In this document: positions 1 through 5,904 of the stretch, in pieces
Layout of the letters: each line of letters begins with the position of its first letter
Position numbering within the stretch: the first letter of the stretch is position 1
Source of the DNA: an uncultured Bacteroidota bacterium
Lineage (GTDB): Bacteria; Bacteroidota; Bacteroidia; Chitinophagales; Chitinophagaceae
DNA length: 5,904 bases
Assembly: GCA_903825065.1 (NCBI GenBank)
Contig: CAIJZG010000230.1
Location: 1 to 5,904 of the forward strand
Direction: 5' to 3'
The notes under the pieces: generated by a model
What the model saw: the letters and a program-made list of their open reading frames with translations, nothing else
Databases searched by the model: none
What the model was told of the DNA's origin: nothing
Position numbers and translations under genes: made by a program

Positions 1-122
1 AACACAAAAAAGACTTTTGAATGTCACAAAAATCTAAATTAAAATTTAGTATTATGATTACCATTCAAATTTATTCATTCACATTATGCTTTTCCATTTT
101 TATGTTCTTGATGCATCCACCT

Positions 123-183
123 CAAAGGTCATTTAGAAATAGAACACCTAAATTATCGGATTTCTATAAAAGACCTTTGTTTT
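123..183 (+). other. Long imperfect stem-loop followed by TTTT
   Basis: CAAAGGTC at 123-130 is the exact reverse complement of GACCTTTG at 172-179. A second inner arm, TAGAAAT at 134-140, pairs with ATTTCTA at 160-166. The two helices stack with a small asymmetric internal loop and close a loop of about 19 bases. TTTT follows at 180-183. This could be a weak intrinsic terminator of a gene to the left or a structured RNA element. The long loop and short T-run make a classical terminator less certain. Confidence 0.35.
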
Positions 184-220
184 AATAGAATTATAATAAT
201 AAAATATACCACTACATGAA

Positions 221-259
221 AAGACTTACTAGTATTTTTAAATACTAAGTCTTCTTTTT
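221..259 (+). terminator. Probable intrinsic terminator
   Basis: AAGACTT (221-227) and AGTATT (231-236) pair with AATACT (241-246) and AAGTCTT (247-253). This gives 13 base pairs interrupted by a three-base bulge (ACT, 228-230), with a four-base loop TTTA. A run of five T follows at 255-259. Stem plus T-tract is the layout of a rho-independent terminator on the plus strand, although the stem is AT-rich and therefore only moderately stable. The transcript it would end is not identified: no gene precedes it within the window. Confidence 0.5.
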
Positions 260-418
260 GGTTTATTTCAATACAACTTATTCCAGCAGGCAATCCTGGA
301 AGGTATAGGGCATAAAATTACTTTTCAATTTTTTTTTACTTTGTGTAATCTAGCATCATTTAGACAGTTTTAAAATCCTATTTTAAAGATAAAATTGTTA
401 GATATAGTCATCAAAATC

Positions 419-428
419 AGCCCGGGCT
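419..428. repeat. 10-bp GC-rich perfect palindrome
   Basis: AGCCCGGGCT reads the same on both strands. It is a compact GC block within strongly AT-rich sequence and lies immediately upstream of the FN3-like fragment. It may be a protein-binding site, a rearrangement junction or chance. No function can be assigned. Confidence 0.4.
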
Positions 429-432
429 TAAC

Positions 433-627
433 TTGCATTTCAAACATAATAATTTCCTAATTTTTACTACCTCTAGCAATTTGGTATATAATGTTTCTGG
501 TATTACTGCCCCATCAACCAGTGTATCTGGATTGCTATCTAAAACCACCTATTACTGGAGAATTAATGCAAAGAATACTGCCGGAACAAGTTCTTATTCT
601 TCTTCTAGATATTTTAAGACAAACTAA
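433..627 (+). pseudogene. C-terminal remnant of an FN3-repeat surface protein
   Basis: The frame encodes 64 residues, counting from a TTG. From about residue 12 it reads as the second half of a fibronectin type III domain: SNLVYNVSGI, then a strand ending VSGL, then TTYYWRINAKN-AGTSSYSSSRYF. The pattern of GL, about four residues, YYWR-and-alternating residues, then N-AG is typical of FN3 domains in large secreted Bacteroidota proteins. The first half of the domain (the expected early tryptophan strand and a signal peptide) is absent. The open frame begins after a TAG at 361-363, and residues before about 12 look non-coding. There is no ATG and no ribosome binding site. The 3' end is intact: a TAA, then a strong terminator 21 bases later. 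I read it as the surviving 3' end of a larger gene lost by deletion. A short expressed orphan peptide or a frameshifted gene is less likely. FN3 domains usually mediate binding or act as spacers in extracellular proteins. Confidence 0.5.
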
Positions 628-730
628 CTGGAAGATAAAATTTTCGCGAAAAACACCTTGAACCTAAATAGTTCAAGGTGTTTTTATATGTACATATCAT
701 GTAAAAGATAAATATTTTTAAGACAAATTA
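609..730 (+). repeat. Imperfect direct repeat flanking the terminator
   Basis: The sequence at 609-626 (ATATTTTAAGACAAACTA) recurs at 712-730 with one extra T and one C-to-T change. The shared exact core is TTTTAAGACAAA (612-623 and 716-727). The first copy is the last codons of the FN3 fragment; the second lies beyond the terminator in the hutH upstream region. It could be a partial duplication of the gene's 3' end, or chance in AT-rich sequence. Confidence 0.35.
649..685 (+). terminator. Strong intrinsic terminator after FN3 fragment
   Basis: A 15-bp perfect stem pairs 649-663 with 671-685, with the GC-containing core ACACCTTGAAC / GTTCAAGGTGT and a seven-base loop CTAAATA. The right arm ends in five T (681-685) and the left arm begins in a run of A, so it could work in both directions. 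It separates the FN3 remnant from hutH and implies that hutH has its own promoter between about 686 and 797. I could not identify a convincing Bacteroidota-type promoter (TTG, 17-23 bases, TAnnTTTG) there. TATTTTG at 761-767 is a near miss. Confidence 0.85.
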
Positions 731-797
731 TAATTATCGACATTCGTATTCTTAACGTTGTATTTTGGAGCATGGATCTCCAGCTTAATGCTGAATT

Positions 798-2300
798 ATG
801 AGTAATAATAATTTACATCTCGATCACAATTGGTTGTTTTTTGATCAAATTAAAGATCTACTTGATTTTAATCAACAAATTTCTATTACAGATGATGCAA
901 GAGAAAAGATAATAACTTGCAGAACATATCTTGATATCAAGATGAAAGACGCTGGAACTTTGTATTATGGAATCAATACGGGCTTTGGTTTTCTGCAAAA
1001 TGTACAAATTGATGAAGGATCCATTGAACAGCTACAATATAATTTATTGGTCTCTCATGCTTGCGGTTTAGGGGAGGAGGTTCCTATAGAAATAGTTAAA
1101 CTAATGTTGATGCTTAAAGTAAAATCTTTAAGCTACGGCAACAGTGGCGTTCAAATTGATACAGTAAATCGACTGGTTGATATGTTCAATCATGACATAA
1201 CTCCCGTAATCTATACGCAAGGGTCTCTTGGTGCATCTGGAGATCTGGCACCATTGAGTCATTTGAGTCTGCCCTTACTTGGGTTGGGAAATGTATATTA
1301 TGAAGGACAGAAACAACCTAGTAAAACAGTGATGGAAAACCTTAATTGGAACCCTATTCAATTACAAAGCAAGGAAGGCCTGGCACTGATTAATGGAACA
1401 CAATTTATGAGTGCATACGGACTCTATTGTTTAAAAAAGGCTGAGCATTTAATAGCTATGGCTGATTTAATAAGTGCTATGTCTTTTGACGCTTTTGATT
1501 GTATTCAAGAACCTTTAGATCCCCATATTCATTCTATTCGAGCTCATAAAGGACAGGTAGCAACTGCAAGTGCTTTGAGAAACTATTTGAGAGACAGTGA
1601 GATTTCGAGTATCTCAAAAAAACAAGTACAGGATCCCTATTCTTTTAGGTGTATCCCGCAAGTGCATGGGGCCACTAAAGATGCATTTGAACATGTACAA
1701 TCAGTTTTCATGCGTGAAGCAAATTCAGTGACAGATAATCCTAATATTTTTCCAGATGATGATTTAATTGTTAGTGGGGGCAACTTTCATGGTCAGCCCT
1801 TAGCCTTAGTTCTAGATTATTTAGCCATTGCAATGAGTGAATTAGGAAATATTTCTGAAAGAAGAACCTATCAATTAATTAGCGGCCAGCGTGGATTACC
1901 ATTATTTCTTGTAAAGAACCCAGGTTTAAATTCTGGATTCATGATACCTCAATATACAGCTGCAGGTATCGTAAGTGAAAATAAACAATTATGTACCCCT
2001 TCCTCGGTGGATAGTATATCATCTTCAAATAATCAGGAAGATCATGTTAGTATGGGCGCAAATGGTGCCACTAAATGTTTACGTGTGATAAATAATGTTG
2101 AAAAAATATTGTCAATAGAATTAATGAGTGCAGCACAAGCACTTGATTTTCGCAGACCATTAAAGAGCTCAACGCAAGTAGAGACATTAATGAAAGGCTA
2201 TAGAGAAGTAGTTAGTTTTAATGAAGTTGATCGTTTGCTGCATGATGATATGATACGTTCAATTAAATATATGACCGACTATCAAGTATTTAGTAAATAA
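798..2300 (+). CDS. hutH: Histidine ammonia-lyase (histidase)
   Basis: This cytosolic enzyme removes ammonia from L-histidine to give trans-urocanate, the first step of histidine degradation; family members are homotetramers. The 500 residues match the usual length of about 500-510. The Ala146-Ser147-Gly148 triad, in GSLGASGDLAPLSHL, cyclises to the electrophilic MIO cofactor. Other expected active-site positions are present: Tyr57 in YGINTGFG, His87 in SHACG, Asn199 in LALINGTQ, Tyr281 and Arg284 in DPYSFRCIPQVHG, Phe330 in GGNFHGQP, and Glu414 in NNQEDHVSMG. The Ser-His pair and QEDHVSM favour histidase over phenylalanine or tyrosine ammonia-lyase, although some Bacteroidota tyrosine lyases also have Ser-His. 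The ATG at 798 is the first possible start because a TGA in the same frame lies at 792-794. There is no clear Shine-Dalgarno sequence. No hutU, hutI or hutG is visible nearby, so the rest of the pathway must lie elsewhere. The next gene starts 62 bases downstream with no terminator between, so they may share a transcript. Confidence 0.95.
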   Translation: MSNNNLHLDHNWLFFDQIKDLLDFNQQISITDDAREKIITCRTYLDIKMKDAGTLYYGINTGFGFLQNVQIDEGSIEQLQYNLLVSHACGLGEEVPIEIVKLMLMLKVKSLSYGNSGVQIDTVNRLVDMFNHDITPVIYTQGSLGASGDLAPLSHLSLPLLGLGNVYYEGQKQPSKTVMENLNWNPIQLQSKEGLALINGTQFMSAYGLYCLKKAEHLIAMADLISAMSFDAFDCIQEPLDPHIHSIRAHKGQVATASALRNYLRDSEISSISKKQVQDPYSFRCIPQVHGATKDAFEHVQSVFMREANSVTDNPNIFPDDDLIVSGGNFHGQPLALVLDYLAIAMSELGNISERRTYQLISGQRGLPLFLVKNPGLNSGFMIPQYTAAGIVSENKQLCTPSSVDSISSSNNQEDHVSMGANGATKCLRVINNVEKILSIELMSAAQALDFRRPLKSSTQVETLMKGYREVVSFNEVDRLLHDDMIRSIKYMTDYQVFSK

Positions 2301-2362
2301 TTTTACTATATTTTCTCATTTTCAAAAGAATAAGTATTATTTTTTCGGTGTAAATAAACTAT

Positions 2363-2884
2363 ATGAAACAAATCTTATCATTTTTTATCGCTAGCTGTAT
2401 TGCAGTAGCCTCTTTTGCACAAGCAACTGAACAAAATCTTTCAGAAAAAGTAAAAGTAGTATTCCCTGGCAAACCTGAAGCTACTGATTTGCCTAATGGA
2501 CCTAAAGTGTTTTCATTCAAAAAAGATAGCACAATCGCATATATGGGCATGGCTTTTGATTTAAGTCCAATGGGATTAACAGAAGACGTTATTGCTTCAT
2601 CCGGAGATGGATTATGGGATCAAATTAAAGGGGGAATGATGGGACAAATGGCAGGAGCTTCTCTAGTTAAGGACGAAGTGGTTCAATTTAAAGGCAAGAG
2701 CGCTTTATATCTTGAAATTGATGGTTCAGGTTCAACAGCACCACAACTAAAAGGTAAAAAAGCATTCGGATATTTATTTTTCAGTGGTGCAATATTACAT
2801 CAGGTATTATACTATTCATCAGATCCAGCAGCTAAAAAAGAAGATGCTACTGCATTTTTTGAATCTGTTGTGATTTCTAAGTAA
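2363..2884 (+). CDS. Small secreted protein of unknown function
   Basis: I do not recognise a named family. The 173 residues begin with a signal peptide (Lys2, hydrophobic 4-18, then VASFAQ), with probable cleavage near residue 19 or 20 and export to the periplasm or beyond. Ile9-Ala-Ser-Cys12 resembles a lipobox, but it lies early and is followed by more hydrophobic residues, so a lipoprotein is less likely. The mature part opens with VKVVFPGKPEATDLP, has a middle segment rich in Gly and Met (KGGMMGQMAGASL, about 90-102), then KGKSALYLEIDGSG, GYLFFSGAILHQVLYYS and a final FFESVVISK. This order (FPGKP near the start, a small domain, then a strand reporting on something 'obtained', and a closing F-x-S-V strand) recalls uncharacterised PsbP-like secreted proteins; that is a fold-level guess. 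There is no transmembrane segment beyond the signal. It follows hutH by 62 bases and ends just before a strong terminator, so it may close the hutH transcript. Confidence 0.85.
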   Translation: MKQILSFFIASCIAVASFAQATEQNLSEKVKVVFPGKPEATDLPNGPKVFSFKKDSTIAYMGMAFDLSPMGLTEDVIASSGDGLWDQIKGGMMGQMAGASLVKDEVVQFKGKSALYLEIDGSGSTAPQLKGKKAFGYLFFSGAILHQVLYYSSDPAAKKEDATAFFESVVISK

Positions 2885-2904
2885 GTAGTTTAATAAATTA
2901 TTAG

Positions 2905-2944
2905 AATGCCGTCTCGCCTACAATAAAGGCGAAACGGCATTTTT
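2905..2944 (+). terminator. Strong intrinsic terminator before glnS
   Basis: AATGCCGT (2905-2912) pairs with ACGGCATT (2934-2941). Past one C-A mismatch, TCGCCT (2914-2919) pairs with AGGCGA (2927-2932), closing the seven-base loop ACAATAA. The stem is GC-rich and ends in five T (2940-2944). It begins about 20 bases after the stop of the secreted-protein gene and should end that transcript, so glnS needs its own promoter downstream of about 2945. Confidence 0.9.
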
Positions 2945-3020
2945 GTTTGAAGGGATGCATATTGGCTTTTATAAAGAAGCCCTCAATTTCGTACATTCGC
3001 AATCTAGAAAAAGAAAAAGA

Positions 3021-4682
3021 ATGAGTGAAGACAAGAGCCTTAATTTTATAGAAGAAATAGTAGAAGCTGATTTGAATAGTGGAAAATACCAGTCTATTCT
3101 CACCAGATTCCCCCCTGAACCTAATGGATATCTCCATATTGGACATGCTAAAAGCATCTGTTTAAATTTTGGGCTAGCTAAAAAATATGGAGGTAAAACG
3201 AACCTTCGTTTTGATGATACTAATCCAAGCACCGAAGAAACTGAATATGTAGAGAGTATAAAAGATGATGTAAAATGGTTAGGTTTTGATTGGGCAGAAG
3301 AATTATATGCTTCTAACTATTTTGAACAAATTTATTCGTTTGCAGTTAAGCTAATGGAGAAAGGACTCGCTTATGTTGATGATAGCAGTAGTGAAACTAT
3401 TGCTCAGGAAAAAGGAACGCCTACTCAACCTGGAATTGAAAATATCTATAGAAGTAGAACAGTAGCTGAAAATATTCAGTTGTTTGTTGATATGCGCGCT
3501 GGTAAATATCAAGATGGCGAAAAAGTTGTCCGAGCTAAAATTGATATGGCTAGTTCCAATATGCATATGCGTGATCCAATCATATATCGAATTAAACACG
3601 CACACCATCATAGAACTGGGGATGCATGGTGCATTTATCCAATGTATGATTTTGCACACGGACAAAGCGATTCAATAGAAAATATTACACATTCAATTTG
3701 TACTCTTGAGTTTATTCCACATCGTCCTTTATATGATTGGTGTATTGAGAAGCTTGAAATTTTTCCATCCAAACAATATGAGTTTGCCCGTTTGAACATG
3801 ACTTATACTGTGATGAGTAAACGTAAACTTTTGCAATTAGTAAATGAAAATCATGTTAATGGATGGGATGATCCAAGGATGAGTACCATTTCAGCAATGC
3901 GGAGGAGAGGGTACCCGGCTGAAAGTATTCGAGAATTTTGCGATAAAATTGGTGTGGCAAAGAGAGAAAATTTGATCGACTTCAGTCTGTTAGAATTTTG
4001 TGTTCGTGAACGTCTTAATAAAACAGCACTAAGAAGAATGGTTGTTTTTGATCCTTTGAAAATTGTGATCACCAATTATCCCGACACTACAGAGTTTTTA
4101 GAAAGCGAAAACAATCCTGAAGATATTTCCACTGGAACCAGAACTATTCCATTTAGCAATACCATATTTGTTGAGCAGGAAGATTTTATGGAAATAGCTC
4201 CTAAGAAGTATTTTAGACTTTCACCTGGACAAATGGTTCGTTTAAAGAGTGCCTATATTATTAAATGCGATGAAGTAATTAAAGATATCGAGGGGCATGT
4301 GACTGAATTACATTGTAGTTATATCCCAGAAAGCAAAAGTGGATCAGACACATCAGGAATTAATGTGAAAGGAACTTTACAATGGGTTAATGCAGCAACC
4401 GCTATAAAAATTGAAATCAGATTATATGATCGTTTGTTTAAAGTAGAAGATGTTGCAAATGCTGAGGGCGATTTTAAAGATTATATTAATCAAGATTCCC
4501 TTCAAATTATTCAAAATGCACTTGCTGAACCTGCTTTAAAAACGGATGACCCAAATGTAGCTTTTCAATTTATCCGGAAAGGATATTTTGTAGTTGATCG
4601 GGATAGTACAAAAGATCAATTAGTTTTTAATAGAACAGTAAGTTTAAAAGATGGATGGGCTAAAGAAGCAAAGAAAGCTTAA
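3021..4682 (+). CDS. glnS: Glutaminyl-tRNA synthetase
   Basis: This class I enzyme attaches glutamine to tRNA-Gln in the cytosol, using ATP. From the ATG at 3021 it has 553 residues, essentially the length of the E. coli enzyme (554). The catalytic Rossmann domain comes first: FPPEPNGYLHIGHAKS with HIGH at 39-42, RFDDTNPS at 63-70, DMASSNMHMRDPIIYRI (about 175-191), CIYPMYDFAHG (204-214), and the VMSKRKL signature at 264-270. GWDDPRMSTI (281-290) and RRRGYPAESIREFC follow. The rest forms the two beta-barrel anticodon-binding domains, with RLYDRLF at 467-473 and VFNRTV-LKD-WAK at the end. The frame stays open upstream to a TTG at 2943 and an ATG at 2955. The TTG lies inside the terminator hairpin's T-run, and the extra residues are basic and unlike the family, so I choose 3021, where MSEDKSLNFIEE resembles the normal family start. 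The start is preceded by an A-rich stretch (AGAAAAAGAAAAAG) instead of a Shine-Dalgarno sequence. Its presence suggests direct charging of tRNA-Gln, not only the amidotransferase route. Confidence 0.97.
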   Translation: MSEDKSLNFIEEIVEADLNSGKYQSILTRFPPEPNGYLHIGHAKSICLNFGLAKKYGGKTNLRFDDTNPSTEETEYVESIKDDVKWLGFDWAEELYASNYFEQIYSFAVKLMEKGLAYVDDSSSETIAQEKGTPTQPGIENIYRSRTVAENIQLFVDMRAGKYQDGEKVVRAKIDMASSNMHMRDPIIYRIKHAHHHRTGDAWCIYPMYDFAHGQSDSIENITHSICTLEFIPHRPLYDWCIEKLEIFPSKQYEFARLNMTYTVMSKRKLLQLVNENHVNGWDDPRMSTISAMRRRGYPAESIREFCDKIGVAKRENLIDFSLLEFCVRERLNKTALRRMVVFDPLKIVITNYPDTTEFLESENNPEDISTGTRTIPFSNTIFVEQEDFMEIAPKKYFRLSPGQMVRLKSAYIIKCDEVIKDIEGHVTELHCSYIPESKSGSDTSGINVKGTLQWVNAATAIKIEIRLYDRLFKVEDVANAEGDFKDYINQDSLQIIQNALAEPALKTDDPNVAFQFIRKGYFVVDRDSTKDQLVFNRTVSLKDGWAKEAKKA

Positions 4683-4691
4683 TTATTACCC

Positions 4692-5904
4692 ATGAATTTA
4701 AATACTCAATTTAATAGCCATTGGCAAAAACAATTTCCTATTTGGAATCCGGGGAATTGCCATTTACTATTGGCTGTAAGTGGGGGAGTAGATAGTGTAG
4801 TTTTAGTGGATTTAATTAAGCATGCTGGATTCTCTTTTAGTATAGCTCATGCTAATTTTCATTTACGAGGAAATGATAGCATTAGGGATGAGAAATTTGT
4901 CTCTTCTATGGATGGCGCATCAGAAATTTATATCAAAGAATTTAATACCTCTGAATTTTCGATTCAAGAAAAAGTGGCCATTCAAGAAGCTGCAAGAATA
5001 TTACGTTATCAATGGTTTGCAGAATTAGTAACTGAGTTGGCATCAAAAGAAGATAAAAAAGTATTGCTTGTTACGGCACATCATGGGGATGATAATATAG
5101 AAACAGTACTGATGAATTTTTTTAGAGGCACAGGTATAGCGGGCCTTCGTGGAATATTGCCTTTTCAAAATGATAGATTATTGATTCGTCCACTTCTGCC
5201 ATTTAGAAAAGAGCAGATTATAAAATATGCTAAAGAAAATCATTTACAATTTGTAGAAGATGTTTCGAATGAATCAGATAAATACACTAGAAACTTTTTT
5301 AGAAATAATTTAATACCACAAATTCAAAATATTTTTCCCGGGGTAGAAAAAAATATTTTAGAAAATATTGAACGGTTTAAAGAGGTTGCGGATATCTATC
5401 AAAATGCAATAGCTGGTAAGTTAATTCGATTACTAGAACAAAAAGGAGCTGAGATTCATATTCCAATATTAAAGCTAAAGAAGGAAAAGTCTTTAAATAC
5501 AATTGTTTGGGAGATATCGAAATCTTATGGGTTTAGTGCTGCACAAACTAGTGAAATTCTTAAATTAATGGATGCTGACAATGGTGCTTACGTTTCTTCA
5601 GTAACCCATCGTATAATTAAAAACAGAAAGTGGCTGATTATTGCTGAGCTTGAAACGCAGAATACTAAATTTTATGTAATTGAAGACGCAGAAATGCAAG
5701 TTCATTATGATCAAGGGGTTATTCATATAAACAAATTGGATGCCTCTAATTTTCAGATAAATCCTAATCCTTTATTTGCATTAATTGATAATGATAAAAT
5801 TCAATTTCCATTATTATTGAGAAAGCCGAGAGCTGGGGATTATTTTTATCCTTTAGGAATGGAAAAAAAGAAAAAGATTAATCGTTTCTTAATCGACTTG
5901 AAAT
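4692..5904 (+). CDS. tilS: tRNA(Ile)-lysidine synthetase, 3' end off window
   Basis: TilS joins lysine to cytidine 34 of the CAU-anticodon tRNA-Ile, using ATP, so that it reads AUA as isoleucine and is charged with isoleucine instead of methionine. ATA codons are common in this window's genes, so the enzyme should be needed. The visible 404 codons start at the ATG at 4692, with no stop before the edge. The N-terminal ATP-pyrophosphatase domain carries the P-loop AVSGGVDSVVL (SGGVDS at 30-35), HANFHLRG (53-60), TAHHGDDNIET (128-138) and EDVSNESDKYTRNFFRN (189-205). The C-terminal region reaches LLRKPRAGDYFYPLGM and KKKKINRFLIDLK, the usual near-final motif. With typical lengths of about 430-450, only some 30-50 residues should be missing. 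It starts nine bases after the glnS stop with no terminator or obvious Shine-Dalgarno sequence between, which points to one glnS-tilS operon. No frameshift or missing key residue is seen. Confidence 0.95.
   Translation, partial: MNLNTQFNSHWQKQFPIWNPGNCHLLLAVSGGVDSVVLVDLIKHAGFSFSIAHANFHLRGNDSIRDEKFVSSMDGASEIYIKEFNTSEFSIQEKVAIQEAARILRYQWFAELVTELASKEDKKVLLVTAHHGDDNIETVLMNFFRGTGIAGLRGILPFQNDRLLIRPLLPFRKEQIIKYAKENHLQFVEDVSNESDKYTRNFFRNNLIPQIQNIFPGVEKNILENIERFKEVADIYQNAIAGKLIRLLEQKGAEIHIPILKLKKEKSLNTIVWEISKSYGFSAAQTSEILKLMDADNGAYVSSVTHRIIKNRKWLIIAELETQNTKFYVIEDAEMQVHYDQGVIHINKLDASNFQINPNPLFALIDNDKIQFPLLLRKPRAGDYFYPLGMEKKKKINRFLIDLK

Larger units (their letters stand above)
1..432. other. Gene-free AT-rich stretch with stem-loops
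   Basis: I see no convincing coding region, tRNA or rRNA here. All three plus-strand frames are broken by frequent stops, and the one longish minus-strand opening (roughly 310 down to 158) has no good start codon and no family motif. The stretch holds two stem-loops followed by T-runs and a GC palindrome, annotated separately, and a small AT-only inverted repeat (CTAAATT, AA, AATTTAG at 34-49). The motif AAAAGAC recurs at 8-14, 168-174 and 219-225; the last two copies lie at or in hairpin arms. The region may be a decayed gene, the 3' flank of a gene left of the window, or the site of a small RNA. The sequence alone does not decide. Confidence 0.6.

Noticed and set aside
66..73. CAAATTTA, the reverse complement of a Bacteroidota -7 box (TAAATTTG)
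   Set aside because: There is no TTG element at the required spacing on the minus strand and no minus-strand gene to drive. Such matches are expected by chance in AT-rich sequence.
158..310. Minus-strand opening of about 50 codons containing LPGLPAGISCIEINQ
   Set aside because: It has no ATG start and no ribosome binding site, runs through the 221-259 hairpin, and its later codons are low-complexity. I could not match it to a family.
761..767. TATTTTG as a -7 promoter box for hutH
   Set aside because: It is one base short of TAnnTTTG and has no TTG at 17-23 bases upstream, so I did not list it as a promoter.
2363..2430. Lipoprotein signal (IASC at residues 9-12)
   Set aside because: The cysteine sits too early and hydrophobic residues continue after it. 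The later VASFAQ site is a better ordinary signal-peptidase site.
2992..2999. TACATTCG as a -7 promoter box for glnS
   Set aside because: It matches TAnnTTTG at all but one position, but the nearest upstream TTG (2962-2964) is about 27 bases away, outside the usual spacing.
2901..3665. Minus-strand open frames of 81, 87 and 104 codons over the start and middle of glnS
   Set aside because: They are antisense shadows of a gene with clear family motifs, with no recognisable domains or start signals of their own.

Overview
This AT-rich window most likely comes from a member of the Bacteroidota, possibly a Chitinophagaceae relative. The evidence is the low GC content, start codons without a clear Shine-Dalgarno sequence, a signal peptide ending in VASFAQ, a fibronectin-type-III tail of the kind found at the end of large surface proteins in this phylum, and Bacteroidota-like HutH, GlnS and TilS sequences. 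The lineage is inferred from these sequence features, not from a search.

Layout. Positions 1-432 hold no recognisable gene. They contain two stem-loops followed by T-runs (about 123-183 and 221-259) and a 10-bp GC palindrome (419-428). Positions 433-627 encode the last third or so of a fibronectin type III (FN3) domain with no believable gene in front of it, ending at a strong terminator (649-685). All the complete genes that follow are on the plus strand: hutH (histidine ammonia-lyase, 798-2300), a small secreted protein of unknown function (2363-2884), a strong terminator (2905-2944), glnS (glutaminyl-tRNA synthetase, 3021-4682) and tilS (tRNA-Ile lysidine synthetase, from 4692, cut by the window edge).

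How they fit together. The terminators divide the window into three units: the FN3 remnant, hutH plus the secreted protein, and glnS-tilS. glnS and tilS are nine bases apart and are almost certainly co-transcribed. Both serve decoding: one charges tRNA-Gln, the other modifies the anticodon of the tRNA that reads AUA. hutH begins histidine catabolism, but no other hut gene is visible here. The second half of the window is ordinary housekeeping sequence. The curiosities lie in the first 800 bases, which look like a decayed or rearranged accessory region. I did not find a convincing new multi-gene system.
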